From positions 591,001 through 655,000 of the forward strand of contig OY282373.1 in the NCBI GenBank assembly GCA_958295805.1: a DNA stretch of 64,000 nucleotides. The letters run 5' to 3'. Position 1 is the stretch's first letter; every line of letters starts with the position of its first letter. The translations under genes and the position numbers were made by a program. This document shows positions 34,539 to 41,742 of this stretch, piece after piece. The DNA comes from an uncultured Nitrospirales bacterium (GTDB lineage: Bacteria; Nitrospirota; Nitrospiria; Nitrospirales; UBA8639). The notes beneath the pieces are model-generated. The model was not told where the DNA came from. It did not search any database and saw only the letters and a list, made by a program, of their open reading frames with translations.

Positions 34539-34899
34539 TACGTCGGTATGGGTTGAGCATCTGCGTCGAGGGGATAAGACGTGAGCGCAGTTGCTCAACA
34601 ACAACCAGGCGCTTATCCATCCTTTCGTCATCAGTGAACTCGCCTGTGGCAATCTTGCTGCCCGCGATGAAATTCTGTCCAGACTGAAAGATTTGTCCAC
34701 TCTTCCCCAGGCGACTGAATCTGACGTGTTGTATTTCATTGAACAACGTCGGTTGATGGGACTCGGCATGGGCGACGTTGATGCCCACCTGTTGGCGCCG
34801 CCGGCGTCTGCGCCGCCGGCACGATTATGGACGCGAGATAAGCGACTCAAAGCGGTGGCGGCCACGCTGGGATTGGCTTACGAGAAGAAGGGTGGCTGA
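34525..34899 (+). pseudogene. vapC: VapC-type PIN ribonuclease with an internal TGA
   Basis: The frame from ATG 34525 reads MILIDTSVWVEHLRRGDKT, holding the first catalytic Asp, then a TGA at 34582-34584. The same frame resumes AQLLNNNQALIHPFVISEL with the conserved Glu, GMGDVDAHLL with the second Asp, and LWTRDKRL with the last Asp, ending YEKKGG at 34897-34899. All PIN residues are therefore encoded, in a length of 124 residues, but the stop after codon 19 should abolish the toxin. It is the same kind of lesion as in vapB upstream. An internal restart is unlikely to be active, as it would lack the first Asp. Confidence 0.72.
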
Positions 34900-35105
34900 T
34901 TCCCGATGACGACGATGGCTGCCGGCCACGTCCGAACGTTCAGAGCCTTGACGTCAAAACCTGTACGTGCTGGCGTTGGGTGTTCTGGGAAGTCTTCTCC
35001 GCTTCGAACGAGGCCTCTCATCGCCATCGACGTCTTCTGAGGAAATTGGGTATGGTGTGCGTCCCACGGTTCTCGTCGGGTCAACGAGACGGAAAGGAGA
35101 TGACC

Positions 35106-35945
35106 ATGAAAGAGAACGCTCAGCCTGCTTCCGATCGTCGTTCCTCATGGCGTGATGCGGCCGTGACCCTGGCGGTTCTTGTGGGGCTTGCAAACGGCGG
35201 TCCCGCGAGTGCTGGAAGCGATGATGCCGTCTTTACTTGGGCGGAAACCTACGCGGGCGTTTTCGGCGGCGTCGGCCGTGCGGACGGCCGGGTCGTCGAT
35301 ACCGACGGCTTCTCCTCGGGCAATCCAGGCTGGGCCGTCGATTACGACGACGACGGGTTCGTCGGCGGTGTTCTGATCGGGAAGAAGTTCGAACTCGGCG
35401 GCGTGCCTCTCAGGATCGAACTCGACGGCACGTTCGGCAACACGTCGGCGAAAACGAACCGGATTGATCCCAGATTCCAGCCGCCGGACGAGACAGTGGA
35501 ATCGGAGTTTCGATGGATCGCGACGGCGCGTGCCGGGGTTGAGCAGGCCATCGGCCCCACGACGATTTTCCTCTCCGGCGGCTTGGCGACCGCCGGAATC
35601 GACAATTCGCTGACCGACCTTGACGCCTACAAGCAGAACGGCGAATGGGTGTTGCTGCCCAACGGCATGGCCGCACGGCGGACGGATCCCGACGATTCCT
35701 TTCGCGACGGCTCAACGGAAATCGGTTGGGTGATCGGAGTCGGTCTCGAAACGTCCCTGACCGACGCGTGGACGTTGCGACTCGAAGGCTCGTATCTGGA
35801 CTTCGGAGAGAGCACCCATAACGCGAACCGTTCCGGCGACAGTCCTTGCTGTGGGGCGGGAACCCCTCGAAGGCCCGTCTCCTACGACGTCGAGAACAAG
35901 CTCGGCATCATACGCTTGGCGATCATTCGCCAATTCAGCCTGTAG
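35106..35945 (+). CDS. outer-membrane beta-barrel protein
   Basis: This 279-residue protein has a signal peptide (AAVTLAVLVGLANGGPASA, cleavage after ASA) and alternating beta strands ending in Phe-Ser-Leu, in the Opa/OmpA-like porin style (outer membrane protein beta-barrel). GVLIGKKFELGGVPLRIELDG and TARAGVEQAIGPTTIFLSGGL are typical hairpins. A Cys pair (SPCCGAG) lies in a late loop. Its role may be structural or transport-related. ATG 35106 follows the ribosome site AAAGGAG by about 8 bases. A near copy of its last 15 codons appears at 36.8 kb beyond the Phd/VapC genes. Confidence 0.85.
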   Translation: MKENAQPASDRRSSWRDAAVTLAVLVGLANGGPASAGSDDAVFTWAETYAGVFGGVGRADGRVVDTDGFSSGNPGWAVDYDDDGFVGGVLIGKKFELGGVPLRIELDGTFGNTSAKTNRIDPRFQPPDETVESEFRWIATARAGVEQAIGPTTIFLSGGLATAGIDNSLTDLDAYKQNGEWVLLPNGMAARRTDPDDSFRDGSTEIGWVIGVGLETSLTDAWTLRLEGSYLDFGESTHNANRSGDSPCCGAGTPRRPVSYDVENKLGIIRLAIIRQFSL

Positions 35946-36055
35946 CAGACGTTCAACTTGAGAACGTGACCGCGGCAGGGAAGCTGATGGCCTGGTACTC
36001 CCTGCACGGGTCCGTGCGTTTCCGGCTACCGGTCCCCGTGTTCTTTGCCCTCGAC

Positions 36056-36084
36056 TTGACAGAGCTTGGGCGTCGTTCTAACAT
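36056..36084 (+). promoter_or_regulatory. sigma70-type promoter of the Phd/VapC operon
   Basis: TTGACA at 36056-36061 and TAACAT at 36079-36084 are separated by exactly 17 bases, a near-consensus vegetative promoter. The start codon of the antitoxin lies 30 bases after the -10 box. No palindrome overlaps it clearly. Confidence 0.7.
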
Positions 36085-36113
36085 TAGCTAAGCCTAGCCA
36101 TTTTGAGAGTCCA

Positions 36114-36368
36114 ATGAAGGTCAACATGCACGAAGCCAAGTCTCAGCTTTCCAAGCTGGGCAAACTGGCTTGGCAAGGAGAAGAAGTCGTCATTGCCAAG
36201 GCCGGCGAGCCGTATCTGCGGCTGGAACCGTATCGCGAGCAGAAGTCCAAGCGCAAACTTGGGGTGTTGAAGGGGCAGATCCGGATGGCTTCGGATTTTG
36301 ACGAGACGCCCCAGGAAGTGATTGATTCGTTCTGGAGATCGAAGATCATTCCGGATGAAGACGAGTAG
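36114..36368 (+). CDS. Phd/YefM-type antitoxin
   Basis: This 84-residue protein starts MKVNMHEAKSQLSKLGKLAW, the Phd/YefM fold that binds its operator, and continues EEVVIAKAGEPYLRLEPYR. Its C-terminal tail (QIRMASDFDETPQEVIDSF) should wrap the toxin. Its stop codon TAG shares the G with the GTG start of the toxin, so the two are coupled. A near-consensus promoter lies upstream. The gene looks intact. Confidence 0.9.
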   Translation: MKVNMHEAKSQLSKLGKLAWQGEEVVIAKAGEPYLRLEPYREQKSKRKLGVLKGQIRMASDFDETPQEVIDSFWRSKIIPDEDE

Positions 36369-36745
36369 TGCGTTTATTGTTGGACACACACACGTTCTTA
36401 TGGTCGCTCACTGAACCACAGCGGTTGAGCGAGCATGCTCGTCGAGCCTTGGAAGACGCCCAAAACGAGGTCTTCGTCAGCTCCGTCAGCGCCTGGGAGA
36501 TCGCGGTCAAGCGCGCGATTGGAAAACTGGAGGCTCCGAATAACCTGGAAGTAGGCCTCACTGAGCAGGGGTTCACGCCCCTACCTCTCACGTTCTTTCA
36601 CGCGGAACAGGCGGGGACTCTTCCGCCGATCCACGGCGACCCGTTCGACCGGATGTTGGTCGCCCAAGCTCAAGCCGAAGGGCTCATTATCGTCACCAGA
36701 GACCGTCATCTCTCGCGCTACGACGTGCCCACGATGTCGGCGTAA
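36368..36745 (+). CDS. VapC-family PIN-domain toxin
   Basis: This 125-residue PIN ribonuclease starts at GTG 36368. Conserved acids are Asp in LLLDTHTFLWSL (residue 6), Glu in SAWEIAVKRAIGKL (about 44), Asp in HGDPFDRMLVAQAQ (about 95) and Asp in IIVTRDRHLSRYD (about 113). This is the Phd-partnered PIN family rather than the VapB-partnered one. It should cleave RNA unless bound by the antitoxin. It ends three bases before a remnant of the upstream outer-membrane gene. Confidence 0.9.
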   Translation: MRLLLDTHTFLWSLTEPQRLSEHARRALEDAQNEVFVSSVSAWEIAVKRAIGKLEAPNNLEVGLTEQGFTPLPLTFFHAEQAGTLPPIHGDPFDRMLVAQAQAEGLIIVTRDRHLSRYDVPTMSA

Positions 36746-36747
36746 GC

Positions 36748-36840
36748 GACGGCGAGAAGAAGTTTGAAGAGAGAATTGTGAAGGGTGAAATCGGGATCGG
36801 CATCATGCGCTTGGCGATCATTCGCCAGTTCAGCCTGTAG
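36748..36840 (+). pseudogene. duplicated 3' end of an outer-membrane protein gene
   Basis: The frame ending TAG 36838-36840 reads EKKFEERIVKGEIGIGIMRLAIIRQFSL in two parts, the second half nearly identical to the last 14 residues (GIIRLAIIRQFSL) of the protein that ends at 35945. The identity extends past the stop for about five bases (CAGAC). The rest of that second gene is missing and the Phd/VapC pair occupies its place. Confidence 0.75.
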
Positions 36841-36845
36841 CAGAC

Positions 36846-36901
36846 TAGAGGTTTGCCCCCTGGTAGAGATTTGCCATCCTGGTAGAGGTCTATCCCCCTG
36901 A
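36846..36901. repeat. three 18-19 base direct repeats upstream of the AlbA_2 gene
   Basis: TAGAGGTTTGCCCCCTGG, TAGAGATTTGCCATCCTGG and TAGAGGTCTATCCCCCTGA are head to tail (18, 19 and 19 bases), and the gene starts nine bases later. They may be a binding site for the gene's own C-terminal winged helix or a relic of duplication. Confidence 0.6.
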
Positions 36902-36909
36902 GCCATGCG

Positions 36910-38334
36910 ATGAATGAAAAGGCCCTCTCCAATCTGATTGCCCTCGGCGAAGGGTTTACCACCGAGTTCAAGCGTTCCGGTGCCTCCGGGCTCGGACGGG
37001 AGATTTGCGCGTTTGCCAATGCCACCGGCGGGGTCATTGTGATTGGTATGGGCGATGATGGAGAAGTCTGCGGGGTTCCCGACCACAATCGAGTAAAGTC
37101 CGAAGTCCAGTCCATCGCTCGTAGTGCCGAACCGGCCATCGCAGTAGAGATCGAAAGCGTAGACGAAGTGCTTTGCGTGACCGTGCCCGTGCAATACAGC
37201 AAGCCTTACTCTTTCGGCGGAAAATTCTTTATCCGCGAGGGGGCGAACAGTCAGCAGATGTCGCGGGAAGAGATTCGGGAATTCTTCTACAAGGAAGGGC
37301 TGATTCGCTTCGACGAAACCGCCTGCGACAAATTTTCATTGGAGCGGGACCTGGATAAGGAAAACTGGTCCCTGTTTCAACGCCGAGCGAACATCCCCGC
37401 CGATATGGAGCCGGCGACCGCGCTGCGCAATCTGCACCTGATCGGAGAAGATGGCCGGATGACTCACGCGGGCGCGTGGTTGCTGGCACGGGACATTCGC
37501 AAATTCAACATCAGCGCCCACGTGTCTTGCGGGCTGTTCATGGGCACGGTCAAGGCGCGTATCCTTGATCGGCGAGACTTTCATCGTGACGTGTACTCAA
37601 TGATTGATGACGTGGTGGCTTGGATTCTCTCCAAGATCAACGTGGAATACATCATCAAGCACGTCAAGCGAGAGGAGCGACCAGAACTGCCGGAAGAGGC
37701 CATTCGGGAAGCAGTGGTCAATGCCCTGGCCCATCGCGATTACCGCTCCACCGCCAACGTGCAGATTTACGTGTTTAAGGATCGGCTCGAAGTCGTCAGC
37801 CCGGGTGGGCTGCCGGCCGGCATGACCGAGGCGGCTCTCGGCATCAAGAGCATTCCGCGTAATCCGCTGTTGTTCGGCATCCTGCACCGAATGGAGGCCG
37901 TGGAGCAGATCGGGTCCGGCATTCGGCGCATTCGCGAGTTGTGTCGTGAACACGGGGTGGCAGAGCCGGTGATTGAGGTCTCGGAGCATTGGGTAACGAC
38001 GACCTTTCCGCGACCGACCGCACAAGATGGGGACCAAGTCAAAGGGACCCAGTCGGGACCCAGTCGGGACCCAGTCGGGACCCAGTCGGGACTCAGTCTG
38101 GACCAAGTTAAAATTCTGCGTAACTGCTTGTTTGAGAAGGGAATATCAGAACTGGTGACTTTGGTTGGCAGGAGCAACCGCACCAAGTTCAGGAACCAAG
38201 TTCTCAACCCCTTGTTGGAGGCGGGTTGGCTGGAACGGACCATGCCCGACAAACCCACGAGCAGCAAGCAGAAGTATCGTCTGACCGAACGGAGCAGAAG
38301 TCTGGTGGCCGAACTGGAACAAGAGCGGCCCTGA
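36910..38334 (+). CDS. AlbA_2 (Schlafen-like) / ATP-binding regulator with winged helix
   Basis: This 474-residue protein has an N-terminal AlbA_2 (divergent AAA) domain with FTTEFKRSGASGLGREICAFANATGG near residue 16 in the usual order, and GGKFFIREGANSQQMSREE near 108. A middle ATPase-like HATPase_c_4 domain follows with EEAIREAVVNALAHRDYRS near 262 and RLEVVSPGGLPAGM near 296. Residues about 378-398 (GTQSGPSRDPVG and so on) come from an 11-base tandem repeat, and a winged-helix end follows (PDKPTSSKQKYRLTERSR). Such proteins occur in defence and toxin neighbourhoods as regulators. The function here is unproven. A change in the repeat count would shift the frame of the last domain. Confidence 0.85.
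   Translation: MNEKALSNLIALGEGFTTEFKRSGASGLGREICAFANATGGVIVIGMGDDGEVCGVPDHNRVKSEVQSIARSAEPAIAVEIESVDEVLCVTVPVQYSKPYSFGGKFFIREGANSQQMSREEIREFFYKEGLIRFDETACDKFSLERDLDKENWSLFQRRANIPADMEPATALRNLHLIGEDGRMTHAGAWLLARDIRKFNISAHVSCGLFMGTVKARILDRRDFHRDVYSMIDDVVAWILSKINVEYIIKHVKREERPELPEEAIREAVVNALAHRDYRSTANVQIYVFKDRLEVVSPGGLPAGMTEAALGIKSIPRNPLLFGILHRMEAVEQIGSGIRRIRELCREHGVAEPVIEVSEHWVTTTFPRPTAQDGDQVKGTQSGPSRDPVGTQSGLSLDQVKILRNCLFEKGISELVTLVGRSNRTKFRNQVLNPLLEAGWLERTMPDKPTSSKQKYRLTERSRSLVAELEQERP
38044..38098 (+). repeat. five 11-base tandem repeats inside a coding sequence
   Basis: GGGACCCAGTC occurs four times and GGGACTCAGTC once, with degenerate units on both sides (GGGACCAAGTC and TGGACCAAGTT). Eleven is not a multiple of three, so each unit is read in a different frame (GTQS, GPSR, DPVG) and all three frames are open. 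Confidence 0.95.
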
Positions 38335-38409
38335 CGCCGACCCCGTACAACGAAGACAGCCTTGTCTGGCAGAGCACCGCCGAGTGCATAAGCCTGCCCT
38401 GAGTGGAGG

Positions 38410-39957
38410 CTACCCACTGCCTTGAAGAATATCGAACGGAGAAAAATCATCGGTCAGGATCAGTCCAGGGTTCCACGTCGGAGATTCGGCAGAATTCAGA
38501 AAAACCAGCACTTCATAGGGCATTTTGCCTTGATTCAGCAAGGCGGTCGTGGCCAGCGTCACCTCCTTGGATTGCATGTGTAAAGGACGGGAACCGGCAA
38601 AGAAGATCACGTTCACCGAACCTGGTTTAGTGCGGAGCCACGGGGGGCCGGGAATACTGTACGACTCCACGTGAGGAAACGAAGTCTTCATCGTGGAGAC
38701 CACGGCTTCGGCCCTGATTCGGTCTGAATCGGAATCCGATGAGGCGAGATTCACGGCAATCACGCCCGCTTGGTTCAGATGCCGCCGCAACTCGGCAAAA
38801 AATTCCGTGGTGGTCAAATGAAACGGAATTTGATGACGGGCAAACACGTCCACCCAGATGACGTCGTATCGGGCGTCCGTATTGGCCAGAAACACGCGAG
38901 CATCCTGGACGGAGACGTGATGGTTGAGCGGGGCGCGATACTCGAAAAATTCTTTGGCGGCACTGACCACCGACGGGTCCATTTCCACCACGTCCAGTTC
39001 CAGGTTCGGCCAATGGTGCTCCAACCACTTCGCCAGAGACCCGCCGCCCTGTCCCAGGATCAAGCCGCGCTGCGGGTTCGGGGGTAAGGCCAGCGCGGCC
39101 ATCATCATTTGACTGTACGGAAGCGCCAGTTTCACAGGATCAGGGTGCCACATAATCGCGTGAAACGTATTATCGAGCACCAGAAAGCGGAGGGTCTTCT
39201 CATCGGTCACGCGCACTTGCTGATAGGGGCTGTCTTCCTCATGAATCGCCGGAGGGAGAACCAGCAGAGGATGGAATCCCAACCAGGTCAGGCCGCCGAC
39301 CACCCCGAGCAGCAGAGCCAGGGTCAGCGCGTTGACCCGCCGACACCACCAGCCCCAGCCCAATCCCAGGACCACCAACACGACGCCCAACACCGCGACC
39401 AGGGTCAAACTCCCCAACCACGTCAGGAGATAAAACGACGTACCCCAGGTGCCAACCAGGCTGCCGATGGTTGAGACCGCAATCATGGCACCGGTATGAC
39501 GGCCCAGATGTCCCATGTCGGCAATCGCCAATCGCAACAAGGTGGGTAACACGCCGCTGAGACCAAAAGCCGGCACCGCCAGCAGGACGCCGGCCGCCAG
39601 ACAAGGACCCCATCGGGGATCCGTCGTCCAGCCGGAAACCATAAACACGACGGGCTGGCAGAACCCGGCCAGCAGCAGGGTCCAGGCTCCCGACCCGATC
39701 AGCAAACACGTGACAATCACACCCGGAGACCGACGGTCCGCCAGCCAGCCTCCCGTGGCATACCCGCTGCTCATGGCGGCGAGCACCACGCCGATCAGCG
39801 CACCCCAGACGAATAAAGAATTCCCGAAGACCGGCGCGAGGAGCCGGCTTCCTAAAATTTCCAACGCCATGACCACCGCGCCCGTGGTAAAGGCCGTGGC
39901 AAAAAACCAGAAACGGGTCCAGGCGGGAGAAGATGAAGGAGTCGGTTGCACGGTCAT
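38410..39957 (-). CDS. membrane protein with a spermidine-synthase-like domain
   Basis: This 515-residue fusion has an N-terminal half of about seven membrane helices (FWFFATAFTTGAVVMALEIL, LFVWGALIGVVLAAMSSGYA, GVIVTCLLIGSGAWTLLLAG). The soluble C-terminal half is like a spermidine synthase, with GLILGQGGGSLAKWLEHHWP, LELDVVEMDPSVV and DARYDVIWVDVFARHQIP. The last is the usual D-x-F loop, with Ala-Arg replacing the acidic putrescine site. Transport or modification of an unknown amine or lipid is possible. It is divergent from a repeat array and has no close operon partner. The frame is intact. Confidence 0.85.
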   Translation of the reverse strand: MTVQPTPSSSPAWTRFWFFATAFTTGAVVMALEILGSRLLAPVFGNSLFVWGALIGVVLAAMSSGYATGGWLADRRSPGVIVTCLLIGSGAWTLLLAGFCQPVVFMVSGWTTDPRWGPCLAAGVLLAVPAFGLSGVLPTLLRLAIADMGHLGRHTGAMIAVSTIGSLVGTWGTSFYLLTWLGSLTLVAVLGVVLVVLGLGWGWWCRRVNALTLALLLGVVGGLTWLGFHPLLVLPPAIHEEDSPYQQVRVTDEKTLRFLVLDNTFHAIMWHPDPVKLALPYSQMMMAALALPPNPQRGLILGQGGGSLAKWLEHHWPNLELDVVEMDPSVVSAAKEFFEYRAPLNHHVSVQDARVFLANTDARYDVIWVDVFARHQIPFHLTTTEFFAELRRHLNQAGVIAVNLASSDSDSDRIRAEAVVSTMKTSFPHVESYSIPGPPWLRTKPGSVNVIFFAGSRPLHMQSKEVTLATTALLNQGKMPYEVLVFLNSAESPTWNPGLILTDDFSPFDILQGSG

Positions 39958-41257
39958 GACGGATTGAAGACCTCGGCGTGTTCAGACCTGAGCATCACGT
40001 TATTGAGAAGAGCCGGCCCAGCGTGCCGTGTTTTCCCAAGACAAAGACAAGAGAAAGATGCTATAGAAAGGGCATTTTTAGTGTCAATGCAGCCAAACCC
40101 CCAAGATCACCAATCACCGACACCCGGAATCCAGAACATGATACCCTCCGCCACGGTCCAGGCATTCCCCACCCGTCATTCCCGGGCATTCCCCCACCCG
40201 TCATTCCCAGGCATTCCCCACCCGTCATTCTCCAAGCATGCCCCACCCGTCATTCCCGTGGAATTCCCCCACCTGTCATTCCCGCCGGTTGTTAGCGGGA
40301 ATCCAGAAAGAAGAGCCATGAACCCGACCGACCTCGCCCCACGCCTCACCTTCGCAGTCATGGCCCCGTCCTGCGATGACGAGGCTGATACACGACGCTT
40401 TGTCCTTGTCCCAAGCATTTCCCCACCCGTCATTCCCGTGGGATTCCCCCACCTGTCATTCCCGCCGGTTGTTAGCGGGAATCCAGAAAAAAGAGCCATG
40501 AACCCAATCGACCTCGCCCCACGCCTCACCTACGCAGCCATGGCCCCGTCCTACGATGACGAGGCTGATACACAACGCTTCGTCCTTGTCCCAGGCATGC
40601 CCCACCCGTCATTCCCGTGGGATTCCCCCACTGTCATTCCCGCCGGTTGTTAGCGGGAATCCAGAAAAAAGAGCCATGACCCCGACCGACCTCGCCCCAC
40701 GCCTCACCGTCGCAGCCATGGCCCCGTCCTGCGATGACGAGGCTGATACACGACACTTCGTCCTTGTCCCAAGCATGCCCCACCCGTCATTCCCCGGGCA
40801 TTCCCCACCTGTCATTCCCGCCGGTTGTTAGCGGGAATCCAGAAAAAAGAGCCATGAACCCGATCTACCTCGCCCCACGCCTCACCCTCGCAGTCATGGC
40901 CCCGTCCTGCGATGACAAGACTGATACACGACGCTTCGTCCTTGTCCCATGAATGCCCACCCGTCATTCCCCAGGCATGCCCCACCCGTCATTCCCGGGC
41001 ATTCCCCACCTGTCATTCCCGCCGGTTGTTAGCGGGAATCCAGAAAGAAAGAGCCATGAACCCGACCGACATCGCCCCACGCACCACCGTCGCAGCCATG
41101 GCCCCGTCCTGCGATGACGAGACTGACACACGACACTTCGTCCTTGTCCCAAGCATTCCCCACCCGTCCTTCCCCGGGCATGCCCCACCCGTCATTCCCG
41201 GGCATTCCCCCACTGTCATTCCCGCCGGTTGTTAGCGGGAATCCAGAAAGAAAAGCC
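39958..41257. repeat. array of duplicated gene heads behind hairpins
   Basis: After about 40165 the DNA is built of short units like CCCACCCGTCATTCCCGGGCATTC (22-28 bases) and larger units of 178-202 bases. Each larger unit has a hairpin (ATTCCCGC, loop, GCGGGAAT), then ATG and 31 codons of one peptide (MNPTDLAPRLTFAVMAPS... FVLV). The ATGs lie at 40318, 40498, 40676, 40854, 41056 and 41258. The last copy (41258) continues into an ORF of 66 codons, whereas the first five run into the GTCATTCCC units and stop at the hairpin TAG in some frames. From 39958 to 40164 I see nothing. Confidence 0.85.
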
Positions 41258-41458
41258 ATGAACCCGATCGACCTCGCCCCACGCATCACCTACGCAGTCA
41301 TGGCCCCGTCCTACGATGACAAGACTGATACACGACGCTTCGTCCTGGTCAACGAAGTGCAAGGAGTCGAGCCGCTGACCGGAGATGATGACCCGACAGG
41401 AAAGGAAGCAGTAAAAAAGGCAGGAAAAATCCTTAGCGTTCACGGTAGCCAAATATGA
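41258..41458 (+). CDS. unrecognised 66-residue protein, parent of the duplicated heads
   Basis: The frame from ATG 41258 starts MNPIDLAPRITYAVMAPS, like the five heads upstream, and alone continues VNEVQGVEPLTGDDDPTGK and AVKKAGKILSVHGSQI. It has no signal peptide or membrane segment and I do not recognise it. The ribosome site is weak (AGAAAAGCC). Its stop overlaps the next start as ATGA, which suggests a two-gene unit. It sits 15 bases after its hairpin copy. Confidence 0.6.
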   Translation: MNPIDLAPRITYAVMAPSYDDKTDTRRFVLVNEVQGVEPLTGDDDPTGKEAVKKAGKILSVHGSQI

Positions 41459-41712
41459 CCAGGACGCGGAAAACAGAGAAAAGGTTGAATCATAAAGGGC
41501 AAGTCAATATTTTAGCCAGGGATACCGAGACGGCTTCCACGAGCGACAAAACCGTCAACCGCGTGCTGAAAGGAACGCTCGAATTCATCCGACGCCTACA
41601 GCAAGCGCGAGGAATCACAATCCAGATGAAAGTCAAGAAAGAGAACGTGCTGGTTGACTTCAATCTCGCAGGATTCAGCAAGGCCATCAATAAACAGTGT
41701 TGGCATAAGTAG
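41455..41712 (+). CDS. unrecognised 85-residue protein coupled to the previous gene
   Basis: This small basic protein (MTRTRKTEKRLNHKGQVN at the start, IQMKVKKENVLVDF in the middle, NKQCWHK at the end) has no signal peptide. A helix-rich centre (DKTVNRVLKGTLEFIRRLQQ) is predicted by eye. The start overlaps the upstream stop (ATGA), the usual sign of coupled translation. I cannot name a family. Confidence 0.6.
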   Translation: MTRTRKTEKRLNHKGQVNILARDTETASTSDKTVNRVLKGTLEFIRRLQQARGITIQMKVKKENVLVDFNLAGFSKAINKQCWHK

Positions 41713-41742
41713 ACCGCACCACGTGTGGTCAAAGGAGGAAGC

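Noticed and set aside
34437-34584. Selenocysteine or a changed code for TGA in vapB and vapC.
   Set aside because: TGA is the normal stop of many intact genes here (for example ccmC, the phosphopantetheinyl transferase and the methyltransferase), no SECIS-like hairpin is evident, and the positions are not Cys-like.
40165-41257. A CRISPR array at 40-41 kb.
   Set aside because: The units are 178-202 bases, contain hairpins and an ORF start, and have no spacer-like unique segments; no cas gene is present.
40318-41350. A diversity-generating retroelement or antigenic-variation cassette system.
   Set aside because: No reverse transcriptase is in the window, changes are not limited to adenines, and the replacement/silent ratio is about neutral. 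Recombination between heads remains possible but is not shown.
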